Assembly (NCBI RefSeq): GCF_037543845.1
Contig: NZ_JBBIFX010000001.1
Location: forward strand, 1,054,001-1,118,000
Origin: Gymnodinialimonas ulvae
GTDB taxonomy: Bacteria > Pseudomonadota > Alphaproteobacteria > Rhodobacterales > Rhodobacteraceae
Reading direction: 5' to 3'
DNA length: 64,000 nucleotides
This document shows, in pieces, positions 34,058 to 43,145 of the stretch (positions within the stretch are counted from its first letter, which is position 1; each line of letters starts with the position of its first letter). Below the pieces are notes generated by a model. It made no database searches, had not been told where the DNA came from, and saw nothing but the letters and a program-made list of their open reading frames with translations. Made by a program: the position numbers and the translations under genes.

Positions 34058-34297
34058 GGCTGAGGCTTTCGGAGGGTGGGCTTTCGACAAGCAAGTTTCG
34101 AGGCACGGGATCGGCCTAGCAGCTTGGGAATGTGTTGAAAACCACGACTGACCGGCCCGCTGGACTTAGCGGATAATGCAGGACCCGGTACATGGTGCAT
34201 GGGCGATCATGTGGCCGGGATACCACGGCACACGGTGTGCAAACAAGTCGCAGATCATTTCAGATGCAAAATTTACTGTCAGATGTATTTTACACCC

Positions 34298-34621
34298 ATG
34301 CGGGAACTCTTCGTAGATCGATACTGCGGTGCCCTGCTCGACACGGAACGCACGACGCCATTTGGCGAAGACACGGTGGTTTGGACGGTACGGGGGCATA
34401 TGTTTGCGGCCTACGCGGTGGGCGGCGACGGTGTGTCCGTGCGACTTGCCGGTAAGATCGCCGCGCAGCAAATGGTCGGACAGGGACGCGCGAAATCTCC
34501 TCCGTATTTGCGCGGAGAGGGTTGGGTGTCATTTCCGTGGGACACGCCGCTCGATGAACTGCGCGGTCGGATCAACAAGAGCTATCGGTTGGTTCTAAAG
34601 GATGGCAACGCGGTGCATTGA
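34298..34621 (+). CDS. MmcQ/YjbR family protein
   Basis: The 107-residue protein matches the CyaY-like-fold MmcQ/YjbR family: PFGEDTVVWTVRGHMFAAYAV, then GEGWVSFPWDTPLDELRGRI and the terminal SYRLVLK. Members are small, cytoplasmic and sometimes described as DNA-binding, but a function is not established. The ATG at 34298 begins the conserved domain; about 33 upstream codons of the same frame contain Cys-rich text unlike the family. The region before it (34058-34297) is unusually AT-rich for this window and holds no other gene that I can see. Confidence 0.85.
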   Translation: MRELFVDRYCGALLDTERTTPFGEDTVVWTVRGHMFAAYAVGGDGVSVRLAGKIAAQQMVGQGRAKSPPYLRGEGWVSFPWDTPLDELRGRINKSYRLVLKDGNAVH

Positions 34622-34825
34622 CCGGCGGGCTCTGGCACCGCCATTTTACGGAAACCGGAAGGGTACCTGTTGCGGTGTACTGGCCTTTGCGTGGGCTGTC
34701 GGCATGGGCCGCCTGACGCGTGAATTTTGCATTTTCAGGGAACAAAGATGGGGGGTTGCGCCGGAATTCCGAGCGTGTCCTTTTGCGACAGAGGTCAGCG
34801 TTTGAGCGCAGGAGAGCGGGTCGCC

Positions 34826-36019
34826 ATGCCAGATTTATCGCAGCGGATCACCGGCCTGACGCCGGGTGGAGATGACGGGTGGGGCCTGTTTTACGAGGCG
34901 CGGGCGCGCAAGGCTGCGGGTGAGCCGATCCTGGAGCTGACCATCGGGGAGCATGATGTCGGAACGGATCCTGCGATCCTGGACGAGATGGCGCGCGCGG
35001 CCCGGGCCGGGCACACGGGCTATGCGTCGGTGCCGGGGATCGCGCCGTTGCGCGCGGCGGTGGCGGAGCGGCTGAGCGCGGCCAGCGGTGTGGCGCATGG
35101 GGCGGAGAATGTATTGATCACGCCGGGCGGCCAGTCGGGTCTTTTTGCGGCGCATCATGCGGCCTGCGGTGAGGGTGACGCGGCGCTTTTGATCGACCCC
35201 TATTATGCCACCTACCCCGGCACGATCCGGGGTGTCGGTGCGGTGCCTGTTCCGGTGGCCGCGCGGCCCGAGGACGGGTTTCAGCCGCGCGCCGAGGATT
35301 TGGCGGCGGCGGCGGCGCGGAGTGGTGCACGTAGCCTGTTGATCAATTCGCCGAACAATCCGACGGGTGCGGTTTATGGGGAGGCCACGTTGGAGGGCAT
35401 CGCGCAGGTCGCAAAGGCCCATGACCTGTGGGTGATTTCGGACGAGGTTTACGACAGTCAGGTGTGGGACGGGTGGCATCGGCCCTTTGCGGGGGTCGAG
35501 GGCATGTTCGCGCGCACATTGACGGTTGGGTCGTTGTCGAAGAGCCATGCGATGACGGGCTCGCGTTTGGGTTGGATCGCGGGGCCGGAGGCGGTGATTG
35601 CGCATCTGGTGAATCTTGCGACGCACACGACCTATGGCGTGCCGGGCTATATTCAGGAGGCGGGGTTGTTTGCGCTTCGGCGGGGCGCGGCGGCAGAGCG
35701 GGCGGTGGCAGAGCCGTTCCGGCGGCGGCGCGACATGGTGCTGGCGCGGTTGGAGCGGCAGCAGGCGCTGCGGGTGATCCCACCGGCGGGGGCGATGTAT
35801 GTGATGCTGGACGTGCGGGCCACGGGGATGAGCGGACAGGCCTTTGGCGCGGGGTTGCTGGCCGAAGAGCGCGTGGCGATCATGCCGGGCGAAAGCTTTG
35901 GCGCGGCGGCGGCGGGGCATATCCGGGTGGCGCTGACGCTGCCGGATGACCAGTTCGGCGAGGCGTTGGATCGGCTGTTCGGCTATGCGGTGCGGCAAAT
36001 GGAAAAGGCCCGCGCGTGA
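34826..36019 (+). CDS. PLP-dependent aminotransferase, class I/II (fold type I)
   Basis: The 397-residue enzyme is an aspartate-aminotransferase-like protein. It shows the N-terminal substrate loop ELTIGEHDVGTDP, GYASVPGIAPLRAAVAERL, the Asn of SPNNPTGAVY, DEVYDSQVW with the pyridine-binding Asp, and the PLP lysine in TVGSLSKSHAMTGSRLGW. The C-terminal Arg site is in AGHIRVALTLP. The exact amino donor is unknown. GGAGAG lies about ten bases before the ATG at 34826. The end of its coding region is shared with the terminator of the convergent outer-membrane gene. Confidence 0.87.
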   Translation: MPDLSQRITGLTPGGDDGWGLFYEARARKAAGEPILELTIGEHDVGTDPAILDEMARAARAGHTGYASVPGIAPLRAAVAERLSAASGVAHGAENVLITPGGQSGLFAAHHAACGEGDAALLIDPYYATYPGTIRGVGAVPVPVAARPEDGFQPRAEDLAAAAARSGARSLLINSPNNPTGAVYGEATLEGIAQVAKAHDLWVISDEVYDSQVWDGWHRPFAGVEGMFARTLTVGSLSKSHAMTGSRLGWIAGPEAVIAHLVNLATHTTYGVPGYIQEAGLFALRRGAAAERAVAEPFRRRRDMVLARLERQQALRVIPPAGAMYVMLDVRATGMSGQAFGAGLLAEERVAIMPGESFGAAAAGHIRVALTLPDDQFGEALDRLFGYAVRQMEKARA

Positions 36020-36030
36020 TGCACGGGCCT
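36003..36030 (-). terminator. Terminator of the outer-membrane protein gene, overlapping the aminotransferase stop
   Basis: Read on the minus strand, AGGCCCG and CGGGCCT pair (36030-36024 with 36012-36006), followed by TTTTCC. It is 22 bases after the barrel gene's stop and lies over the last codons of the aminotransferase on the other strand. Confidence 0.7.
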
Positions 36031-36052
36031 GTCCAGTCAATGTGTCGTCGGA

Positions 36053-36649
36053 TCAGAAGCGGAAGGCCGCGTTGATGCCGAAGGTGGTGGCGGAGACGTC
36101 AACGTCGGTGCCATCGAAATCGTCAAACTCGTGCTGCAGCACTTCCGCACCGATGGTGACGGTGTCGGTGACGAGGTAGTCGATGCCTGCGCCGAAGAAA
36201 TAGCCGTCGCCTTCCAGCTCACCAGCGGAGGTGTCGGCCTCCGCATAGGCGTAGCCAGCGGTGCCGTAGATCAACGCGGGGCCAGCATCGAAGCCGCCTT
36301 CCACACCGATGCGGTAGACCGCGTCGAGAGAGCCGTCGAGCGTGTCGTCGAGATCGATGTCAGCGGCGTTGAGGTCGATCTCGGCGCCGATGACGAAATC
36401 GCCCAGGTCGTAGCGGTAGCCGCCGAACACGCCGTAGAGCGCGCCGGTGCCTTCGCCGGCGAGCGGGCCTTCGCCTTCGACATCGCCATATTCAATCTGT
36501 GCACCGCCGTAGAAGCCGGACCAGTCATAGCCGATCGGGGCTGCGGGGGCGATGGGGGCCGGAGCGGGGGCCGCCGGCTCGGTGAAGCCGCCTGCGGTGG
36601 CCGCGAAGGGGGCGAGTGCGAGCGTGCCTGCGAGAACTGCATATTTCAT
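36053..36649 (-). CDS. Small outer-membrane beta-barrel protein (OmpA/Omp25-like porin-type)
   Basis: The 198-residue protein has a signal peptide (KYAVLAGTLALAPFAATAGG), a short proline/alanine linker (AAPAPAPIAPAAP), and then alternating strands of an eight-stranded barrel: YDWSGFYGGAQIEYG, LYGVFGGYRYDLGDFVIGAEID and YRIGVEGGFD. It ends in the terminal Phe (INAAFRF) recognised by the Bam machinery. The loops are very acidic. It belongs to the opacity/Omp25-like barrels common in Alphaproteobacteria; no specific substrate is known. The ATG at 36649 begins the signal peptide; the frame upstream is Arg-rich and not coding. Its terminator follows at 36003. Confidence 0.87.
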   Translation of the reverse strand: MKYAVLAGTLALAPFAATAGGFTEPAAPAPAPIAPAAPIGYDWSGFYGGAQIEYGDVEGEGPLAGEGTGALYGVFGGYRYDLGDFVIGAEIDLNAADIDLDDTLDGSLDAVYRIGVEGGFDAGPALIYGTAGYAYAEADTSAGELEGDGYFFGAGIDYLVTDTVTIGAEVLQHEFDDFDGTDVDVSATTFGINAAFRF

Positions 36650-36854
36650 TTCTTCGGATCCTTTGTTCCGTATCGTTTCCGTGTCGTATGCGATGGACCC
36701 GTTCGTGCGGGTCCAATCGTATCTCCGGACGACCAACGCAGCCGCGCTGCGCTGGTTCCAAGACGACACATAAGAACTCGGGTTTCGAATGCACCTCACG
36801 AAGGCGTGCGCGGAGTGCGGGCGGCCAAAAGCTGCCGAAACGCGACGGAAGCTA

Positions 36855-37493
36855 TCAGCGGAGCTTTGCCGCGTCCGATGCCAATCGGGTGATTTCCGCC
36901 CAATCGCCCTTGTCGACCGCCGCCTTGGGCGCGACCCACGAGCCGCCCGCGCAGAGCACGTTGGGCAGGGCGAGGTAATCTTTCGCATTGGCGGGCGAGA
37001 CGCCGCCGGTGGGGCAGAAGGCGACCTGCGGGATGGGCGCGCCGATGGCCTTGAGTGCGGCCGCGCCACCATTGGCATCGGCGGGGAAAAACTTCAGCAT
37101 ATCATAGCCTTGCTCGTAGAGCGCCATGACCTCGGTGGCGGTGGCGGCCCCTGGCAGAAGCGGCAATTCGTTGGAAATGCAGGCCTCGATCAGCTTCGGG
37201 GTGGCACCCGGCGAGACGCCGAATGTGGCGCCTGCGGCCTTGGCTTGTTCGACACACCACGGGGTCAACAGCGTGCCCGCGCCGACCATGCCGCCGTCCA
37301 CGGAGGCCATTTCGCGGATCACGTCGAGTGCCGCCTCGGTGCGCAGGGTGACTTCGAGCGCGGGCAAGCCCCCCTTGATCAGGGCCTCTGCCAGCGGGGC
37401 CGCCTTGGCCGCATCCTCCACGACGAGAACGGGGATGATCGGGGCGAGGCCTGCGATACGGCGGGCTTCGTTGGATTGGGCTTGGGGCATCAT
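36855..37493 (-). CDS. eda: 2-Dehydro-3-deoxy-phosphogluconate (KDPG) aldolase
   Basis: Eda cleaves KDPG to pyruvate and glyceraldehyde-3-phosphate. The 212-residue TIM-barrel protein has PIIPVLVVEDAA, the catalytic Glu in ALEVTLRT, MVGAGTLL, the Schiff-base Lys in GYDMLKFFPAD and the phosphate loop FCPTGGVSPANAKDYLA. It lies downstream of edd on the same strand, with 228 bases between them that contain a palindrome and a copy of the dispersed element, so it may be transcribed with edd or from its own promoter. Together with zwf and pgl it completes the Entner-Doudoroff pathway in this window. Confidence 0.95.
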   Translation of the reverse strand: MMPQAQSNEARRIAGLAPIIPVLVVEDAAKAAPLAEALIKGGLPALEVTLRTEAALDVIREMASVDGGMVGAGTLLTPWCVEQAKAAGATFGVSPGATPKLIEACISNELPLLPGAATATEVMALYEQGYDMLKFFPADANGGAAALKAIGAPIPQVAFCPTGGVSPANAKDYLALPNVLCAGGSWVAPKAAVDKGDWAEITRLASDAAKLR

Positions 37494-37547
37494 GGCGGTT
37501 GGGTCTTTCTTTTTTGGGTTTGCGCCCGCTTGCGCGGTCGCCGGGCT

Positions 37548-37663
37548 CAGATTTTTGAGAAAAATCTGGGTGCGGGCGGCGCGGTTTGCGCCCTTTGGGC
37601 CGAGGGGCGCGCGGGATGGAAGGGTTGGAGCCTCCGGCGGGAGTATTTTTGAAACAAGGAAGA
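37548..37663 (+). repeat. Composite intergenic repeat element, copy 3, with an AT-stem hairpin
   Basis: CAGATTTTT (37548-37556) and AAAAATCTG (37560-37568) form a perfect 9-bp hairpin; further on CCTCCGGCGGGAG is followed by TATTTTTGAAACAAGGAAGA (ending at 37663). The core is nearly identical to the copy at 59.8 kb. It lies between edd (stop at 37722) and eda. Confidence 0.7.
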
Positions 37664-37721
37664 CGGGGGCGCAAGTCGAAGGGCGCGGCGCGCCGGGGAT
37701 GGCTCCGCGCAGGGGGATGGA

Positions 37722-39527
37722 TCAGACCACGACGCCTGCCCCGGCGGTGGCGGGCCCTGCGGTCTGGCGGAAGATCTCGAACATTTCGCGCCCTACCCCA
37801 TGGGCATTGGCCGACAGGTCGGGTTGCGCCGCGGGGCGGTCGGCGACGCCATCGGTGAGCACGTTGAGCGTGCCTGCCCTGGCATCGACACGGACCAGAT
37901 CGCCGTCGGCGAGTTTGCCGATGAGGCCGCCGTCGAGTGCTTCGGGGGCCACGTGGATCGCGGCGGGGACCTTGCCCGACGCGCCGGACATGCGGCCATC
38001 GGTGACGAGCGCGACCTTGTGGCCCCTGCCCTGCAGCACCGACAGGATCGGAGTGAGGTTGTGCAGCTCGGGCATGCCGTTGGCCTTGGGCCCCTGGAAC
38101 CGGACGACGACGATGACGTCACGGTTCAAATCGCCTTTCTGGAAGGCGGTCTTGACGTCGGCCTGGGAGTGGAAGATCGCGGCGGGCGCTTCGATGACGT
38201 GGCGCTCGGGATCGACGGCGGAGACCTTCATGACGCCGAGGCCGAGATTGCCGGAGAGCTCCTTGAGCCCGCCGCTGGCCTGAAACGGATCGGCGGGCGC
38301 GCGCAGGATCTTTTCGTTGAGGCTCTCGGTCGGGCCATCGCGCCAGGCGACGGCGCCATCCTTGAGCACCGGTTCCTGCCGGTAGAGGTCGAGGCCATCG
38401 CCGGCGGCGGTTTTCACGTCCCCATGCATCAGGCCCGCGTCGAGCAATTGGCCGATCATGTATTGCAGACCGCCCGCGGCGTGGAAGTGGTTCACATCGG
38501 CCAGGCCGTTGGGGTAGACCCGCGCCATCAGGGGCGTGGCATCGGATATGTCGTTGAAATCGCGGCATTCGAGGATCACGCCCGCCGCGCGGGCCATGGC
38601 GATGAGGTGGATGACGAGGTTGGTGGACCCGCCCGTTGCCATCAGGCCCACAAGGCCGTTCACGAAGGCCTTTTCGTCGAGGATGTCGGCGACGGGGGTG
38701 AATTCGTTGCCCAGACCGGTGATCTGCGCGGCGCGTTCGGTGGCGGCCACTGTCAACGCCTCGCGCAAGGGCGTGCCGGGGTTCACGAAGGAGGCGCCGG
38801 GCATGTGCAGGCCCATGAACTCCATCAACATCTGGTTGGAATTGGCGGTGCCGTAGAAGGTGCAGGTGCCGGGGCCGTGGTAGGAGGCCATTTCGGCCTT
38901 CATCAGCTCGTCCCGGCCCACTTCACCGGCGGCGAATTGTTGGCGCACGCGGGCTTTTTCGTCGTTGGGCAGGCCGGAGACCATAGGCCCGGCGGGCACA
39001 AAGAGGCCGGGCAGGTATCCGAAGGTGGCGGCCGCGATAACGAGGCCCGGCACGATCTTGTCGCACACACCGAGATAGAGCGCGGCGTCGAAGGTGTTGT
39101 GCGAGAGGGCGACACCGGCGGCGAGCGCGATGACGTCGCGGGAGAAGAGCGACAGTTCCATGCCGACCTGCCCTTGGGTGACGCCGTCGCACATGGCCGG
39201 CACGCCGCCTGCGACCTGCGCGGTGGCGCCGGATTTGCGGGCGGCGTCCTTGATGAGGTCGGGGTAATCCTTGAACGGTTGATGTGCGGAGAGCATGTCG
39301 TTGTAGGCGGTGACGATGCCGATGTTGGGCGCGCGGGCATCGACCAGCGCGTCCTTGTCGGCGCCCATGGCGGCGTAGGCGTGGGCCTGGTTGCCGCAGG
39401 TGAGATGCGCGCGGCGCGGACCATCCTCGGCCAGTTGGCGCATGCGGTCGAGATAGGGCTCGCGCGTCGGACGGGAACGTTCGATGATGCGGTCGGTGAC
39501 AGCGGCGATGCGGGCGTCGAGGGGCAT
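37722..39527 (-). CDS. edd: 6-Phosphogluconate dehydratase
   Basis: Edd dehydrates 6-phosphogluconate to KDPG using a [4Fe-4S] or [2Fe-2S] cluster. The 601-residue protein is of IlvD/Edd length and has THLTCGN-type text (AHLTCGNQAHAYAAMG), the cluster cysteine in VPAMCDGVTQGQVGMELSLFSRD, YLGVCDKIVPG, GTCTFYGTANSNQM, and the C-terminal LVTDGRMSGASGKVP with the catalytic serine. Its start at 39527 lies 49-60 bases downstream of the palindrome GTTAGCGCTAAC, identical to the one before zwf. The eda gene follows. Confidence 0.95.
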   Translation of the reverse strand: MPLDARIAAVTDRIIERSRPTREPYLDRMRQLAEDGPRRAHLTCGNQAHAYAAMGADKDALVDARAPNIGIVTAYNDMLSAHQPFKDYPDLIKDAARKSGATAQVAGGVPAMCDGVTQGQVGMELSLFSRDVIALAAGVALSHNTFDAALYLGVCDKIVPGLVIAAATFGYLPGLFVPAGPMVSGLPNDEKARVRQQFAAGEVGRDELMKAEMASYHGPGTCTFYGTANSNQMLMEFMGLHMPGASFVNPGTPLREALTVAATERAAQITGLGNEFTPVADILDEKAFVNGLVGLMATGGSTNLVIHLIAMARAAGVILECRDFNDISDATPLMARVYPNGLADVNHFHAAGGLQYMIGQLLDAGLMHGDVKTAAGDGLDLYRQEPVLKDGAVAWRDGPTESLNEKILRAPADPFQASGGLKELSGNLGLGVMKVSAVDPERHVIEAPAAIFHSQADVKTAFQKGDLNRDVIVVVRFQGPKANGMPELHNLTPILSVLQGRGHKVALVTDGRMSGASGKVPAAIHVAPEALDGGLIGKLADGDLVRVDARAGTLNVLTDGVADRPAAQPDLSANAHGVGREMFEIFRQTAGPATAGAGVVV

Positions 39528-39575
39528 ATGCAGGCTCTTGTGGCTGACGGGGTTGTGTTTGGGTCAGCATAGCAT

Positions 39576-39587
39576 GTTAGCGCTAAC
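39576..39587. promoter_or_regulatory. LacI-type operator palindrome upstream of edd
   Basis: GTTAGCGCTAAC is identical over 12 bases to the site upstream of zwf at 22946. It lies 49-60 bases from the edd start codon, a position that would overlap the promoter. Confidence 0.7.
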
Positions 39588-39638
39588 GGTACCAGTGGCA
39601 ATCTGGCACAGGGCGCCCTGCCCCAGCGGCGCGGCGGC

Positions 39639-40037
39639 CTAACTTGTGCGCTGTGCGATGGCCTTGAAGACGGCGCGGAAATGGTCGGGCCCGGCCTGTT
39701 CGAGCGCGCCGGAGGTGACTTGATCCTCGGTCCAGGCGACGGAGAGAGCGGGGTCGTGCAACATCGCCCAATCGCCGAACATGCGGCTGGGTGCCGGGGC
39801 ATCGAGGCGCAACATCACATCGACGTGGCGGTCGTCCTTTTTGATCCGGTCGAGCGTGTTGCGCACGGCACCGTCTTCGCCTTCGAGATATTGCAGATAG
39901 ACATCGCGCCGACAGACCAGCGCACCGGTCACCCCATCGCGCCGATTGCAGCGGCGGGCATCCAGCAGCAGGCCCGAAAGCAGGTTTTCGTCGTAGCCGA
40001 ACGGGGTGGAGGAATAGACGATCTGGGTGACGGACAC
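39639..40037 (-). CDS. Short BLUF-domain blue-light photoreceptor
   Basis: The 132-residue protein is a stand-alone BLUF (FAD-binding blue-light sensing) domain. The residues of the light switch are present: Tyr8 (TQIVYSS), Asn31 (RRCNRRDGVTGAL), Gln49 (YLQYLEG), and Trp90 and Met92 (FGDWAML), at the same spacing as AppA Tyr21, Asn45, Gln63, Trp104 and Met106. No output domain is fused, so it should act through a partner protein. It lies between edd and a divergent AraC-type regulator that starts 131 bases away. The frame starts with MSVTQIVYSS, normal for the family. Confidence 0.9.
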   Translation of the reverse strand: MSVTQIVYSSTPFGYDENLLSGLLLDARRCNRRDGVTGALVCRRDVYLQYLEGEDGAVRNTLDRIKKDDRHVDVMLRLDAPAPSRMFGDWAMLHDPALSVAWTEDQVTSGALEQAGPDHFRAVFKAIAQRTS

Positions 40038-40167
40038 GGGGGGTGTTTCCTATGGTTCAGGCGAGAGCATAGCGAATTGCGGCGGCACTGTCGTGCGGAA
40101 TGTCACATGCGATCAAGCGCGCGCTGCGGCGGGCTGGCAAAAGGGAGGCGATGCAACGGAGAGATCC

Positions 40168-40983
40168 ATGGCCCTGACGAACCGATTGATCTGGCAAATC
40201 GAAGCGCATTTGGACGAAACGCTGTCGCTTGAGACTTTGGCGGATCGGTGCGGTGTGAACGTGCACCACATGTGCCGGGCGTTTCGGCAGGCGACCGGAT
40301 TGTCGATCAAATCCTACGTCCGGGCCCGACGGTTGAGTGCTGCGGCGCGTGTGATCGCGGGCGGCGAGGCCGACCTGCTCGGCGTTGCGCTGAATGCGGG
40401 CTATGGATCTCACGCGGCATTCACCCGCGCCTTCGTGGCGTATCTGAGGGTGCGACCCTCGGATGTCAAAAAGGCCGGGAATTTGGATGGATTAACCCTT
40501 ATGGAGCCTTTGGAAATGGACAAATCAATGATCGTAGACGTGGCCGCGCCCGAGATCCGGGAGCACGGGGCGTTTCGCGTGGTGGGGCTTGGCACGCAGG
40601 TGCGCGGCTTTGACATCAGCGCGGTGCCGGGCCTGTGGCAGAGCTTTGCGCAGCGCTACCTTGAGATCGGGCCGCCCGGGGTGACCTATGGGGTAAGCTA
40701 CGATACTGGCGAGACCGGCGATTTCCATTACATGGCCGGGATGGAGGGTCCGAACGTGCCCGACGGCATGCAGACGCTCGACATTCCGGGCGGGCGTTAC
40801 GCGGTGTTCACCCATCGCGGGACGGTTGGGGACCTGCCGAAGACGATTTATTCGATATGGAACAAGGCGCTGCCGGATGCGGGGCTGACACCGGCGCCGG
40901 CCCCGGAGTTCGAGCGCTACGACGACAGGTTTGATGCCGTGACGGGGCGCGGAGAGGTGGAGATCTGGATCCCGCTGGCGTGA
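40168..40983 (+). CDS. AraC-type regulator with C-terminal GyrI-like effector-binding domain
   Basis: The 271-residue protein has an N-terminal double helix-turn-helix (SLETLADRCGVNVHHMCRAFRQATG and GVALNAGYGSHAAFTRAFVAYL) and a C-terminal GyrI/SOUL-like small-molecule domain (HGAFRVVGLGTQVRG, then PGGRYAVFTHRGTVGDLPKTIYSIWN and GRGEVEIWIPL). This is the Rob/MarA-like arrangement; such proteins often respond to toxic hydrophobic or cationic compounds. GGAGAG lies just before the ATG at 40168. It diverges from the BLUF gene, but a link between light and this regulator is not shown. Confidence 0.88.
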   Translation: MALTNRLIWQIEAHLDETLSLETLADRCGVNVHHMCRAFRQATGLSIKSYVRARRLSAAARVIAGGEADLLGVALNAGYGSHAAFTRAFVAYLRVRPSDVKKAGNLDGLTLMEPLEMDKSMIVDVAAPEIREHGAFRVVGLGTQVRGFDISAVPGLWQSFAQRYLEIGPPGVTYGVSYDTGETGDFHYMAGMEGPNVPDGMQTLDIPGGRYAVFTHRGTVGDLPKTIYSIWNKALPDAGLTPAPAPEFERYDDRFDAVTGRGEVEIWIPLA

Positions 40984-41139
40984 GACGCGGGCAGCGCAGG
41001 GGGGATTGGGCGATTGAGGCGCGATCCGTCCCCTTGTGGCGGTCAGGTCCGGGCGGTACGGTCCGCGCGTCGGGACGGCCTCGGGCGCTATGCGTTCTGG
41101 AGCGATGGACCGGATATCGCAGGCGTTTCGGTGACAAAG

Positions 41140-41931
41140 ATGCAAAAGATCCATACCGCGCACCGCGCCCTGAAAGTGGCAAATGCCAAATCCGCGCTCA
41201 AGGGGCGCGATGTCCGGTTCGGATACGAGGACGCGGTTGATCTGTTCTTCGCCGAAGACGGGGATCGGCGGCAGTACTTCCATAATTTCAGACGTGGGGC
41301 CAGTATTTACAAATACGGCCTGACCCATCGCGCGAAACAATTGTGGAATTCCTATTGCCTCGAGCATGTCGAAATGCGCCCCGATGATGTCGTGGTGGAT
41401 TGCGGTGCGAATTATGCCGATCTCTGGCTGACATTGCGGGGCCGCATTGCGCCGGAGAACTACATTCCATTCGAGCCGGGAGACGGTGAGTTCAAGTCGA
41501 TTGCGCAGAATGCGCCGGATTGCACCAATATGAACTATGGGCTTGGAAACAAGGCGGAAACGCTGACGTTCTATGTGAACGAAAAGGATGCGGATTCCAG
41601 TTTTATCGAGCCGTCCCGATATGATGCGAAAGTGACGCTTTCAACGCTCAGGCTGGATGATTTCGTCGAAGAGCAGGAGTTGCGCGCCATTCGGTTGTTC
41701 AAGCTGGAAGCGGAAGGATTTGAGCCCGAGATCCTGCAAGGCGCGGAACGTGCCTTGAAGATCATAGATTACGTCGCAATTGACGGCGGCAATGAGCGCG
41801 GCGCGGCGAAAGAGCAGACTTTCACGGACCAGGCCAATTTCCTGTTCGAGCACGGATTTGAGATGCTCGACGTCAAATTGAGCTGGGGCCGCGCCCTGTT
41901 CCGAAACAAGGCGCTTCAGGACGCGGCATAG
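41140..41931 (+). CDS. FkbM family methyltransferase
   Basis: The 263-residue protein has the FkbM-type SAM fold: VVVDCGANYADLWLTL (motif I), YIPFEPGDGEFKSI, and the diagnostic TLRLDDFVEEQELRAIRLFKLEAEGFEPEILQGAERALK. Members methylate hydroxyl groups on glycans or natural products, so the target may be a surface polysaccharide sugar. Base composition is visibly AT-richer than in neighbouring genes, which suggests recent acquisition. The ATG at 41140 was chosen; a GTG nine bases upstream is equally possible and the further upstream frame is Arg/Gly-rich noise. No other glycan gene is adjacent. Confidence 0.82.
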   Translation: MQKIHTAHRALKVANAKSALKGRDVRFGYEDAVDLFFAEDGDRRQYFHNFRRGASIYKYGLTHRAKQLWNSYCLEHVEMRPDDVVVDCGANYADLWLTLRGRIAPENYIPFEPGDGEFKSIAQNAPDCTNMNYGLGNKAETLTFYVNEKDADSSFIEPSRYDAKVTLSTLRLDDFVEEQELRAIRLFKLEAEGFEPEILQGAERALKIIDYVAIDGGNERGAAKEQTFTDQANFLFEHGFEMLDVKLSWGRALFRNKALQDAA

Positions 41932-41993
41932 GCCCGCCGCGATCGGCGACGGCGTGGTCTTTGTCGACATCCGACGCGTGAGTCAGCCGCGCC

Positions 41994-43127
<1,134 letters not shown>

Positions 43128-43145
43128 GCCCCGTCTCCCTCCGGT

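Noticed and set aside
34602..34805. 67-codon ORF between the MmcQ protein and the aminotransferase
   Set aside because: No ribosome site, composition unlike a protein, and it overlaps the MmcQ stop.
37800..39572. 590-codon plus-strand frame
   Set aside because: Antisense to edd, Gly/His/Val-rich shadow.
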